DNA of 10,120 nucleotides from Chloroflexia bacterium (GTDB lineage Bacteria > Chloroflexota > Chloroflexia > QHBQ01 > JADMIH01): assembly GCA_025927935.1 (NCBI GenBank), contig JAICKM010000200.1, positions 1 through 10,120 on the forward strand. The letters are read 5' to 3'. The translations under genes were made by a program, and so were the position numbers. The notes below the pieces were generated by a model that was given only the letters and a program-made list of their open reading frames with translations, had not been told where the DNA came from and ran no database searches. This document shows, in pieces, positions 1 through 6,957 of the stretch (position 1 is its first letter; every line of letters starts with the position of its first letter).

Positions 1-1676
1 ATGCCCTTGAAGTTGTCCGGGCCGTTCTCCTCGAAGATCGGCGTGTTCTGCACGGCATCTTCGTAGGGGCCGGGGGTGCCGTAGCTATCGCGCGGGTTGG
101 CATTCCACGGCGTGGGCGGATACGGGTGATAGTTGGCGATCTTGCCGTCGCGGATCACGACGTGGTGCGAGAGCACGCCGCGCACCGCCTCGTGGAAGCC
201 GCAGCCGATGGCATCGTCCGGCACCTTGAAGTCCGACCAGACGGCGGTGTGCCCGGCGCGTAGCTCGGCCAGCGCCTGCTCCACGAAGTAGAGCGCGGCG
301 GCGGCGGCATACGCCTGGAAGTAGGTGCGCGCCCGGTCGCGCTCGATGGCGTTGCTCCACTTGGGAATATGCCACTCGAACTCGACCTCCGGCTTCATGG
401 CCGTCTTCGGCAGATAGATCTTCACGCTGTGGCCGGTCGCCTTGATATAGCCGATATCGACCAGCCCGGCCAGCGCCGTCGCCCAGAAGCGGGCGATGGG
501 GCCGCCGCCGGTGTCCAGCGCCAGGTGATCGCCGGTGCGCTTGTCGTACCAGCGCGGCGACATGACCCAGCTATAGTTGTCGGAGAAGTCGCGCTTCTGG
601 GGGCGCGGAATCGTCGTCTGGTTCCAGGGGTGGCGCTGGTCCACCGGATTGCCCAGCGGGTCGGTCTTGACGAACGTCTCCTGGTTCGCCCAGTCGTCAT
701 AATAGGAGCTGCCCAGCAGAATGCGGATGCCCAGGTTGATGTCCACCAGGTTGTTCGTGACCAACTGGCCGTCGACGACGACGCCGGGGGTGACGAACAT
801 GGCCTTGCCCCACTTGTCCATCGTCTTGTAGTTGTAATCGCAGACGTTGGGATCCTGGAACGACCCCCAGCAGCCGAGCAAGATGCGCCGCTCGCCGACA
901 TGCTCATAGCCCGGCAGCGCCTCGTAGAAGAAGTCGAACAGATCGTCGTGCAGCGGGACCACCTTCTTCATAAACTCGACATACTTCATCAGACGCACCA
1001 GATAGTCGGTGAAAAGCTGCACGGTGGGCACGGTGCCCACGCCGCCCGGATAGAGGGTCGAGGGGTGGACGTGGCGCCCTTCCATCAGGCAGAACATCTC
1101 GCGGGTCATGCGGCTCATCTGCAACGTTTCGCGGTAGAACTCGCCCGTGAACGGGTTGAGCGCGGTCATGATCTCGGCGATGGTCTTATAGCCGTGGTCG
1201 CCCGCGTGCGGCGCGGGCGTGACCTGGGCCTTTTCCCAGACGCTGGGATTGGTCTCCTTGACCATCTGCTCGCAGAAGTCCACGCCCACCAGGTTGTCCT
1301 GGAAGATGTTATGGTCGAACATATACTCGGCGGCCTCGCCGAGATTGACGATCCATTCGCCTAGATTAGGCGGCTTGACGCCGAAGGCCATATTCTGGGC
1401 ATAGCACGCACAGGTGGCATGATTATCGCCGCAGATGCCGCAGATGCGGCTGGTGATAAAGTGCGCGTCGCGCGGGTCTTTGCCCTTCATGAAGATGCTG
1501 TAGCCGCGGAAGATGGACGACGTGCTGTGGCATTCGGCGACCTGGCGGTTCGCGAAGTCGATCTTCGTGTAGATGCCCAGGCTGCCGACGATACGGGTGA
1601 TCGGGTCCCATGACATTTCAACCAGATTAGGCGTCTGGGTTTGCTCGGCCTTCATGGGATGGGTGCTGACGGCCAT
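1..1676 (-). CDS. hhyL: [NiFe]-hydrogenase large subunit, group 1h (actinobacterial type), 3'-truncated by window edge
   Basis: Catalytic subunit of an H2-uptake hydrogenase; it carries the Ni-Fe site that splits H2. The frame is open from ATG 1676 to the left edge (558 codons) and the stop lies outside. The start follows a GAGGAG Shine-Dalgarno site in the 19-base gap after the small subunit gene. The N-terminal L1 nickel motif RICGICGDNHATC spans residues 77-89 (Cys79 and Cys82), preceded by FRGYSIFMKGKDPRDAHF; this version is the one I know from group 1h enzymes of Actinobacteria, Chloroflexi and Ralstonia. The visible end (IFEENGPDNFKG) in relatives lies just before the C-terminal DPCxxC motif, so about 40 residues are probably missing. 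Cotranscription with the small subunit is inferred from spacing. Group 1h enzymes are known to oxidise H2 at atmospheric levels under aerobic, energy-limited conditions. Maturation factors are not in the window. Confidence 0.95.
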   Translation of the reverse strand, partial: MAVSTHPMKAEQTQTPNLVEMSWDPITRIVGSLGIYTKIDFANRQVAECHSTSSIFRGYSIFMKGKDPRDAHFITSRICGICGDNHATCACYAQNMAFGVKPPNLGEWIVNLGEAAEYMFDHNIFQDNLVGVDFCEQMVKETNPSVWEKAQVTPAPHAGDHGYKTIAEIMTALNPFTGEFYRETLQMSRMTREMFCLMEGRHVHPSTLYPGGVGTVPTVQLFTDYLVRLMKYVEFMKKVVPLHDDLFDFFYEALPGYEHVGERRILLGCWGSFQDPNVCDYNYKTMDKWGKAMFVTPGVVVDGQLVTNNLVDINLGIRILLGSSYYDDWANQETFVKTDPLGNPVDQRHPWNQTTIPRPQKRDFSDNYSWVMSPRWYDKRTGDHLALDTGGGPIARFWATALAGLVDIGYIKATGHSVKIYLPKTAMKPEVEFEWHIPKWSNAIERDRARTYFQAYAAAAALYFVEQALAELRAGHTAVWSDFKVPDDAIGCGFHEAVRGVLSHHVVIRDGKIANYHPYPPTPWNANPRDSYGTPGPYEDAVQNTPIFEENGPDNFKG

Positions 1677-1695
1677 GGTGCTGCTCCTCTCCCTG

Positions 1696-2766
1696 CTACT
1701 TTCCGTAAGTGGTGGGGTGATAGCCGGTGGTCAATTTCGACCCGGTGTGGCGCCATTTCGGCTCTTTGTTAACGGTCGCATTGGTGAATGAGCGTAGCGT
1801 GCGGATGGTCCGCCCGTAGATGGCGACCGCTGTGGATGAGACGCGGGCGCCGGGCGGTTCGTCCATGAAGGGCATGAACTTGTCGGGGAATCCGGGCATG
1901 GTGCAGCCGATGCAAATCCCGCCGACATTGGGGCAGCCGCCGATGCCGGCCATCCAGCCGCGCTTGGGCACGTTGCAGTTCACCACCGGCCCCCAGCAGC
2001 CGATCTTCACCAGGCATTTGGGGGAGCCGTATTCCGTGGCGAAGTCGCCCTGCTCATAATAACCGGCGCGGTCGCAGCCCTCGTGGACTGTCTTGCCGAA
2101 CAGCCAGGTGGGCCGCAACGCCTCGTCCAGCGGGATCATGGGCGCCAGGCCGGCAGCCTGGTAGAGCAGGTAGAGCAAGGTCTCCATGAAATTATCGGGC
2201 TGCACCGGGCAGCCGGGCACGTTAATAATGGGCAGCCCGGCTGTGGATTTCCAATCCCAGCCGAGGTAGTCGGCCATACCCATGGCGCCGGTGGGGTTGC
2301 CGGCCATGGCGTGGATCCCGCCATAGGTGGCGCAGGTGCCCGCGCAGACGACGGCGAACGCCTTGGGCGCCAGCCGGTCGATCCACTCGTTAGTCGTGAT
2401 CGGCTGGCCGGTGGCCTTATCCGTGCCCATCGCCGCCCAGTAGCCCTCGCTCTTGATCTTCTCGTTGGGGATGGACCCTTCCATGACCAGGACGAACGGA
2501 TCGAGTTTTCCGGCCTCGGCGTCGTACCAGAACTGCATGAAATCGTCGCCGACCTCATAAGCCAGGACCGGGTTGTGGAGATGCACCTTGGGCAGGCCCG
2601 GTATGGCGCCGAGCACCACATCTTCCAGGCTAGGTTGCATGGCGGCGGTGATCGAGACCGAGTCGCCGTCGCAGCTCAGGCCGGTCGTCATCCAGACGAT
2701 ATGGACATCCTTGACCGCCGGGGCGTGCTGCGTGACTCGCCCATAGGGAACGTTGTCTGTTACCAC
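1696..2766 (-). CDS. hhyS: [NiFe]-hydrogenase small subunit, group 1h
   Basis: Electron-transfer subunit with three Fe-S clusters linking the Ni-Fe site to the respiratory chain. I place the start at GTG 2766, behind a strong GAGGAGG site 7 bases upstream, giving 356 residues; an upstream in-frame extension to 2964 is open but looks non-coding. The proximal-cluster motif is C32-D-G-D35, where most families have CxxC, with further ligands C145 (GTCATYGG) and C186 (VPGCPVQP). The 3Cys-1Asp proximal ligation is known from the actinobacterial-type enzyme. H228, C231, C251 and C257 fit the distal cluster. C264, C278, C285 and C288 fit the medial cluster; the extra C278 suggests 4Fe-4S rather than 3Fe-4S (inference). 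There is no twin-arginine signal and no C-terminal membrane anchor, so the enzyme is probably cytoplasmic or peripherally membrane-bound. The gene is first in the visible operon. Confidence 0.95.
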   Translation of the reverse strand: MVTDNVPYGRVTQHAPAVKDVHIVWMTTGLSCDGDSVSITAAMQPSLEDVVLGAIPGLPKVHLHNPVLAYEVGDDFMQFWYDAEAGKLDPFVLVMEGSIPNEKIKSEGYWAAMGTDKATGQPITTNEWIDRLAPKAFAVVCAGTCATYGGIHAMAGNPTGAMGMADYLGWDWKSTAGLPIINVPGCPVQPDNFMETLLYLLYQAAGLAPMIPLDEALRPTWLFGKTVHEGCDRAGYYEQGDFATEYGSPKCLVKIGCWGPVVNCNVPKRGWMAGIGGCPNVGGICIGCTMPGFPDKFMPFMDEPPGARVSSTAVAIYGRTIRTLRSFTNATVNKEPKWRHTGSKLTTGYHPTTYGK

Positions 2767-2773
2767 TGCGATT

Positions 2774-2780
2774 CCTCCTC
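2774..2780 (-). promoter_or_regulatory. Ribosome binding site fixing the GTG start of the hydrogenase small subunit
   Basis: GAGGAGG on the minus strand lies 7 bases before GTG 2766. The homologous protein begins here (VVTDNVPYGRV), and the 66 in-frame codons upstream lack family similarity and contain no signal peptide, so the shorter start is preferred. Confidence 0.85.
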
Positions 2781-3059
2781 TCGTGCGTGACCGGCCATTC
2801 TTCTTTGGTGCCTGGGGTGATCCGTCCAGCGCCCGGATAGCATGCGCTCCGGCAGGGGGCCGGCAAGGCGCCTGCGCGCTACGAATCAATAATGGCGAAT
2901 CTGTTGTGGCGGTGGTTAGATCAGGCCCAGTCCGGGGGTGGCGAGTGCGAGACCGGGCGCGCAACGGTAATCAACGAGCAGAGGCTGGAGCGCGAAAGCA
3001 GGGAGGTGCAGGGAGTCGGAAGCGGATTGCGAGGAGAGGCATGGGCCGGGCCGGGCCAT

Positions 3060-3119
3060 CCCGGCGGCGGGATACCGCCAGGGTCGCCGCGCGCCGATGC
3101 GCATAGCTTTGCCGGTATC
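3060..3119 (-). promoter_or_regulatory. Possible alternative hairpins in the hydrogenase 5' leader
   Basis: On the minus strand, GATACCG (3119-3113) can pair with CGGTATC (3077-3071), enclosing about 35 bases. The second arm overlaps a compact hairpin (GGCGG, TATC loop, CCGCC; 3079-3066, extendable by CCC/GGG to 3083-3060). The two structures cannot form together, as in attenuators or riboswitch expression platforms. I could not match it to a known riboswitch class, and in DNA this GC-rich such pairings can arise by chance. Confidence 0.25.
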
Positions 3120-3194
3120 GAACGCAAAGTGCAGTCTCCTTGCCGGTCCCTGACTTGCTCTTAACCAAGGCAACAATAGCTGGGCTTGTAAACA

Positions 3195-3223
3195 AGAATA
3201 CACCCATTTCTGCCCTCTGTCAA
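3195..3223 (-). promoter_or_regulatory. Sigma70-like promoter for the hydrogenase operon
   Basis: On the minus strand a perfect -35 box TTGACA (3223-3218) is separated by exactly 17 bases from a -10 box TATTCT (3200-3195, 4/6 to consensus). Transcription would begin near 3188, leaving a leader of about 420 bases before GTG 2766. It is the best promoter match on this strand in the gap. Confidence 0.6.
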
Positions 3224-3247
3224 TACCTGAAAGTGGGCAGGATCGGT

Positions 3248-3270
3248 GCCTGAATTCGTGGGAATTAGGC
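3248..3270. repeat. Imperfect inverted repeat upstream of the hydrogenase promoter
   Basis: The arms GCCTGAATTC and GGAATTAGGC are separated by GTG. They pair with one mismatch and two G-T wobbles. The repeat ends about 24 bases upstream of the -35 box, a position suited to an activator site. It could instead be a weak transcription end for the lipoprotein gene, although no T-run follows. Confidence 0.3.
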
Positions 3271-3368
3271 GAGCGGATTCAGCCATTTTCCCGGTAGAGT
3301 GGTCCGAATTTACCTGGGGGCCTTACGCATCGTGAGGATGATACCAGCCGCCCGGAGCACTGGGGGTA

Positions 3369-4433
3369 TTAACGCCGGATGCGGACGAGGGCCGGCGGCT
3401 CCTGGAGGGCAACCCAGAGGGAATCGGTGTCCAGCGCCAGCGCCGTGGGCGGGGTGGCGAAGGTGAGGCGTTCCACTACTTGCTGGGTGCCGGGATCGAG
3501 CCGCACCACCTGGCGGGTGCCCGGTGAAAGGACGTCATTGCGCTCGGTGGGCACGCCGGCAATCCACAGGGCGGTTGCGTCTCCGGCGAACACGTCGGAT
3601 GGGAACCCGAGCGGGATGATGCCGTTGCGCGTCTGGTTGCTTTGCGGGTCAATCTGCTGGATGCCATCCGCGTGGTAGCCGTCGGCCCAGAGGTAGCCCG
3701 CGGCAAAGATCAGCGAATGGGGTTCGCTGCTCACGTGGATGCGCGCCTGGATCTGCCGGGTTTCCGGGTCCACGCGCACGACGGCGGATTCGTCATGGTT
3801 GGCGACCCATACGGCGCCGGCCCCAACCGCGATGCCGTGGGGCTGGCGCCCGGCGCGGAAGCTGGTGACCGCGCCGCTGGTCAGGTCTAGCCGGGAGACG
3901 GTGCTTCCCCCGGCGTTCGCGGTCCAGAGCGCCCCGAACCCCAGCGCGGCCTGGGCAATCGGGTGGGACGGCACGGCAAAGGTAGCCGTGATCGCGTTGG
4001 TCGTGGGGTCCAGGCGAGCGACGGTATCGGCCCCGTTGCCGGTAATCCACACCGCGTCCGCGCCGGTGGTGAGACTCCACGGACTGAAACCCAGCCGGAC
4101 GGGTGATCCGGCCACCTGATTCATCGTGGGGTCAATACGCAGGACCACTCCCGCCTCGCGGTCGAGCACCCATACCGCGCCCGCGCCCGCGGCAATCTGA
4201 TCGGCGTGGACCGGCAGCGGGATGGTGGCGACGATGCGCGCCGGGTCGAGGCCCAGACCGGGAGCGGCGGTCTGCGCTTGCGGCAGGCCCGCCTGGGCCG
4301 GCGCCGGGGTGCCGGTGACGGGGGCCGGCACCGTGGGCGGGCGCGGCTCCAAGTCTCCACTACAGGCGGCCAGTCCGGACAGGATCCCGATACTTAGCCC
4401 CACCATCCGGAACCTTGCTCGCCATGTCACCAT
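3369..4433 (-). CDS. Lipoprotein with YncE/streptogramin-lyase-like beta-propeller
   Basis: Exported, probably lipid-anchored protein of 354 residues. The start at ATG 4433 follows AAGGAG with 9-base spacing; other in-frame ATGs at 4451, 4484 and 4526 are possible but have poorer sites. Residues 1-24 form a lipoprotein signal: positively charged start (WRARFR), hydrophobic stretch (MVGLSIGILSG) and lipobox LAAC with Cys24. A Pro/Ala/Thr-rich tether of about 45 residues follows. The rest consists of about six or seven repeats with the pattern GAGAVWV...VVRIDP.T..V, typical of YVTN/YncE and virginiamycin-B-lyase-like propellers. Such domains usually bind ligands or proteins; no catalytic residues can be assigned and the role is unknown. 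It is transcribed divergently from the SLH-anchored glycosidase and lies upstream of the hydrogenase on the same strand, with its own long gap. Confidence 0.88.
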   Translation of the reverse strand: MVTWRARFRMVGLSIGILSGLAACSGDLEPRPPTVPAPVTGTPAPAQAGLPQAQTAAPGLGLDPARIVATIPLPVHADQIAAGAGAVWVLDREAGVVLRIDPTMNQVAGSPVRLGFSPWSLTTGADAVWITGNGADTVARLDPTTNAITATFAVPSHPIAQAALGFGALWTANAGGSTVSRLDLTSGAVTSFRAGRQPHGIAVGAGAVWVANHDESAVVRVDPETRQIQARIHVSSEPHSLIFAAGYLWADGYHADGIQQIDPQSNQTRNGIIPLGFPSDVFAGDATALWIAGVPTERNDVLSPGTRQVVRLDPGTQQVVERLTFATPPTALALDTDSLWVALQEPPALVRIRR

Positions 4434-4442
4434 CCGGTCTAT

Positions 4443-4448
4443 CTCCTT
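4443..4448 (-). promoter_or_regulatory. Ribosome binding site deciding the lipoprotein start
   Basis: AAGGAG on the minus strand, 9 bases before ATG 4433. It favours this start over the in-frame ATGs at 4451, 4484 and 4526, and gives a signal peptide of normal length (Cys at 24). Confidence 0.75.
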
Positions 4449-4536
4449 CATGTGCCGGCCGTTTCCCTGCCCGATCTCGCCCATGACGGTATTTACCCGT
4501 CGCCGGCGCAGGTGGCGACCCGGCAACGCTAACGCT

Positions 4537-4554
4537 GTTTAACGCATCTTAAAC
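4537..4554. repeat. Inverted repeat GTTTAA-N6-TTAAAC, candidate operator
   Basis: Perfect 6-bp arms around a 6-base centre, overlapping a run of AACGC units (4525, 4531, 4541). It lies about 105 bases upstream of the lipoprotein start, where a repressor or activator site would be plausible. No regulator can be named. Confidence 0.35.
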
Positions 4555-4726
4555 TACACCGGTGGCGGGGCCGGAGTTCCCTGGCCGGGGGCCGGGCTAC
4601 GGCGGGCCGGGCCGCCGGGCATAGAAAATACATCTCTATACCAGGCAAACGCATCACTATTTATATCCGCCCCTGGCGAAAGTTCTAACAAATACGTCTC
4701 ATATCGCCCCGGTAGGCAATTCCCTA

Positions 4727-4755
4727 TTGACTCGCCGGGCCGGGGTCAAGATAAT
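4727..4755 (+). promoter_or_regulatory. Sigma70-like promoter for the SLH glycosidase gene
   Basis: TTGACT (4727-4732, 5/6 to consensus), exactly 17 bases, then GATAAT (4750-4755, 5/6). The predicted leader is about 220 bases. The flanking 11-mer CCTATTGACTC (4723-4733) recurs upstream of the next plus-strand gene at 6873-6883. Confidence 0.65.
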
Positions 4756-4968
4756 AACCTTTGCGCGGTAGCAGGCCGGCAGGTTTCCCGGCTCGCGCCC
4801 GGTCATTCGTTCCAGACGCCGCAACAGGGCCGCCCATTGCGCGGCGGGCATGCAAGCGCGGATGCTCTGCGTGGCAGAGCCGGTTTCTTTCCGTGGCTGC
4901 TCCCCATGGCGTCTATCACCGCTTTAGCGCCTCGTATTGCACCCACGGCCAACGTCCCCCTGGCGCTC

Positions 4969-4974
4969 AGGAGG
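4969..4974 (+). promoter_or_regulatory. Ribosome binding site deciding the glycosidase start
   Basis: AGGAGG, 9 bases before ATG 4984. It excludes the longer open frame beginning at 4837, whose extra 49 residues would sit in front of a clear signal peptide. Confidence 0.85.
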
Positions 4975-4983
4975 TTCTCATAT

Positions 4984-6711
4984 ATGCGTATCACGCGACT
5001 GTTCACCCTGGCGATGCTGGTTCCGCTCCTGGCTAGCCTGTTCGCGGCGACCGCGAACGTCCAGGCCGCGCCCGCGCCGGCCCCGGCCAACCCGACCAGC
5101 AATCCCCCCTTCTTCGTCCACTACTATCTCTGGTGGACCAACCTGCACTGGCATGACAAATTGGGGCCGAACTACCCGTTTGGCGCCGCGCAGCCGCCGC
5201 TCCCGGCCACCATGGGCGCCGATGGTTGCAGCGCGACTTCCCTGTATCCCGGCAACCAGCTTCTCGATATTCCCCAGGCGGGTCTCTACACCCAGGACGA
5301 CCCAGCCACCTTCGACCTGAACATTCAGCAGGCGGCGGCCGCCGGTATTCAGGGCTTTGTCGTCTCCTGGGCTGGCCTCGGCACGCCCGATCAGACGCCG
5401 GACAGCTACGGCTTCAACCGCCGGCTTGAAAGCCTGGCGAGCCGGGTGGCCGCCTTTAATGCCGGCCACGCCAACAAGTTTTATCTCATGGTGGGCTATG
5501 ACGGCGCGTCGGATGGCGGCACGCCCCGGTCCGCAGCCTGGATTCAGAACGACTGGAACTATTTCCTGGCCCGCCACCAGAACGACCCGGTGTTCCAGGT
5601 GCCGTACTACGGCAACAAGCCCGTGCTCATCCTGGAGAACTCCTGGCGCTTCTCGGCGGCGGATGTCGGCGCCGCCGTGGGGCCGTTCGGGAGCCGGGCG
5701 GTCATCGTGGGCGACGAGCACGGCCTGAACTACTGGAACCGCGGCGTCTCGCCCTATTTCGCCGGGGCGAGCTGGTACTGGTCGGCCCAGGACCCCTACA
5801 ACAATCCCCAGTCGTTTTCGCAGATTGCGGCGTTCGCGGCCCAACTGCACGCTGAGGGCAAGCTCTGGTTCGCCCCGATGACCGGGGGCTTCAATACCGC
5901 CGCCCTGGCCGGGGGCAGCACCTGCATCCCGCGCAACAACGGCGAAACCATCCAGCGGCTCTACGACGGCAACAAGGGATCGAATCCGAACGGCTGGTTC
6001 TTTATCTCGTGGAACGAGTATTTTGAAAACACCTACCTGGAGCCGAGCGCCCGCGACGGTAGCCGCGCGCTCGACGTGCTGCACAGCATCATCGCCGGCA
6101 GCCCGCCGCCCCCGCCGCCGACGCCGGGGCCGCCCCCGCCGTCGCCCACACCTGGCCCGCCTCCGGATCCCTGCCGGCAGGGCTTCAGCGATGTCACGCC
6201 GGCGGATTACTTCTATACGCCGGTCCAATACCTGACCTGCCACGGCGCGATCTCCGGCTACAGCGACGGCACGTTCCGCCCCGGCGCCAACACCACGCGC
6301 GGCCAGCTCGCCAAGATCATCGTGCTGGCGGAGAACTGGTCGCTCGTGCGGCCCGCTAGCGCGCACTTCACCGATGTGCCGGCCACCAGCCCCTTCTACC
6401 CCTACGTGGAGACGGCCTACGCGCACGGCATCATCTCCGGTTACGGCGACGGCAGCTTCCGCCCCGGCGCCAATGTGACCCGCGGGCAGTTATCCAAGAT
6501 CATCGTGCTGGCCCAGGGCTGGGCGACCACGACCACGGGCGGCCCGCATTTCACCGACATCGCCCCCACCAACCCGTTCTACGGGGTGATCGAAACGGCG
6601 TATGCCCACGGCATCATCTCCGGCTACAGCAACCAGACGTTCCGGCCCGGCAACAACGCCACCCGCGGCCAGATCGCCAAAATGATCTACAACGCGGTGA
6701 CGGCACCCTAG
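4984..6711 (+). CDS. Secreted GH99/GH71-like glycoside hydrolase with three SLH domains
   Basis: Cell-surface protein of 575 residues. Residues 1-28 are a Sec signal peptide (MRITR, hydrophobic LFTLAMLVPLLASLFAA, cleavage near NVQA). Residues about 40-370 resemble the TIM-barrel glycoside hydrolase families GH99 and GH71: an early FFVHYYLWW, AGIQGFVVSWAG, PYYGNKPVLILE and FISWNEYFENTYLEPS (W343-N-E345). These families act on alpha-mannans or alpha-glucans; the acidic residues E345 and E348 are candidates for the active-site region, but substrate and activity are not established here. A proline-rich linker (about 374-396) leads to three SLH domains, near 400-455, 461-515 and 522-572, each with GxISGYxxxTFRPGxNxTRGQ-type motifs. 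SLH domains are known to bind secondary cell-wall polymers or S-layers, so the enzyme is probably held on the cell surface. It has its own promoter and a hairpin after the stop, suggesting a single-gene transcript. Confidence 0.9.
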   Translation: MRITRLFTLAMLVPLLASLFAATANVQAAPAPAPANPTSNPPFFVHYYLWWTNLHWHDKLGPNYPFGAAQPPLPATMGADGCSATSLYPGNQLLDIPQAGLYTQDDPATFDLNIQQAAAAGIQGFVVSWAGLGTPDQTPDSYGFNRRLESLASRVAAFNAGHANKFYLMVGYDGASDGGTPRSAAWIQNDWNYFLARHQNDPVFQVPYYGNKPVLILENSWRFSAADVGAAVGPFGSRAVIVGDEHGLNYWNRGVSPYFAGASWYWSAQDPYNNPQSFSQIAAFAAQLHAEGKLWFAPMTGGFNTAALAGGSTCIPRNNGETIQRLYDGNKGSNPNGWFFISWNEYFENTYLEPSARDGSRALDVLHSIIAGSPPPPPPTPGPPPPSPTPGPPPDPCRQGFSDVTPADYFYTPVQYLTCHGAISGYSDGTFRPGANTTRGQLAKIIVLAENWSLVRPASAHFTDVPATSPFYPYVETAYAHGIISGYGDGSFRPGANVTRGQLSKIIVLAQGWATTTTGGPHFTDIAPTNPFYGVIETAYAHGIISGYSNQTFRPGNNATRGQIAKMIYNAVTAP

Positions 6712-6719
6712 CCCCGTCG

Positions 6720-6753
6720 CCGGCCCCCGCGGGCGGGCGCTCGCGGGGGCCGG
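6720..6753 (+). terminator. GC-rich hairpin after the SLH glycosidase gene
   Basis: A perfect 12-bp stem CCGGCCCCCGCG / CGCGGGGGCCGG with a 10-base loop, beginning 8 bases after the stop codon. Only two T residues follow, so it is not a textbook intrinsic terminator, but its stability and position suggest transcript ending or 3' end protection. Confidence 0.65.
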
Positions 6754-6831
6754 TTCCTGCCCGGCGCGCGCTCCTTGCGGCGCCCGGTTGCAAACCGGCC
6801 CGGTAGATCGTTGGATTTACCGGAGTCGCCA

Positions 6832-6957
6832 ATCGTTCAGTAAGGAATCGGAGCGAGCGCAAGAGTAACGGACCTATTGACTCTACGCTATATAATAACA
6901 GTAAGGAAGCTGACGCATTCGTGTATCGTTGGGATATATTATCCAGCATCGTTCAGT
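6832..6957. repeat. Two interleaved 10-base direct repeat pairs upstream of the unknown secreted protein
   Basis: ATCGTTCAGT occurs at 6832-6841 and 6948-6957. CAGTAAGGAA occurs at 6838-6847 and 6899-6908. The copies bracket the TATAAT at 6891, so they could be binding sites for a regulator of the gene at 7101. No protein can be named. Confidence 0.4.
6869..6896 (+). promoter_or_regulatory. Putative promoter for the unknown secreted protein
   Basis: A perfect -10 TATAAT (6891-6896). The obvious TTGACT (6877-6882) is only 8 bases upstream, too close for a normal -35. With a 16-base spacer the -35 would be CGGACC (6869-6874, 3/6), which is weak and may need an activator. The leader would be about 200 bases. 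Confidence 0.4.

Larger units (their letters stand above)
2767..3368. other. Non-coding region upstream of the hydrogenase operon
   Basis: This 602-base gap separates the hydrogenase small subunit from the 3' end of the lipoprotein gene; both are on the minus strand. It contains the hydrogenase promoter, an imperfect inverted repeat (3248-3270) just upstream of it and a long leader with hairpin potential. Short open frames exist on both strands, but their residue composition (Arg/Pro/Ser/Gly-rich) is typical of random GC-rich frames. No clear terminator for the lipoprotein gene was found. Confidence 0.6.
4434..4983. other. Divergent intergenic region between lipoprotein and SLH glycosidase genes
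   Basis: This 550-base region must hold promoters for both flanking genes. On the plus strand it has a good promoter (4727-4755), a 7-bp hairpin GCTCTGC/GCAGAGC (4864-4880) in the resulting leader, and the glycosidase ribosome binding site. Near the lipoprotein side is a perfect 6-bp inverted repeat (4537-4554). Bases 4621-4730 are A/T-richer than their surroundings and probably contain the lipoprotein promoter, but no clean -35/-10 pair was found on the minus strand. Confidence 0.6.

Noticed and set aside
369..1364. 331-codon plus-strand open frame
   Set aside because: It is antisense to the hydrogenase large subunit, whose frame and motifs are clear. Its composition (Val/Ala/His/Gly-rich, no family motif) is that of a GC-rich shadow.
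2083..2790. 235-codon plus-strand open frame
   Set aside because: Antisense to the hydrogenase small subunit; no recognisable domain and no ribosome binding site noted.
2767..2964. Longer N-terminus for the hydrogenase small subunit
   Set aside because: The added 66 residues have no similarity to the family and no twin-arginine motif. The GTG at 2766 has a strong ribosome binding site.
2921..3127. Possible 68-residue leader peptide (TTG start, minus strand) in the hydrogenase leader
   Set aside because: AAGGAG lies 8 bases before the TTG, so translation is possible, but the sequence is Pro/Ser/Arg-rich with no recognised pattern and overlaps the hairpins. Not enough to call a gene.
3060..3127. 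Cyclic-di-GMP-type riboswitch in the hydrogenase leader
   Set aside because: GGCAAAGC resembles a piece of that class, but the expected paired arms, tetraloop and second conserved segment are missing.
4978..6426. 482-codon minus-strand open frame
   Set aside because: Antisense to the SLH glycosidase, which has a signal peptide, domain motifs and a ribosome binding site. The reverse frame is Arg/Val/Gly-rich and featureless.
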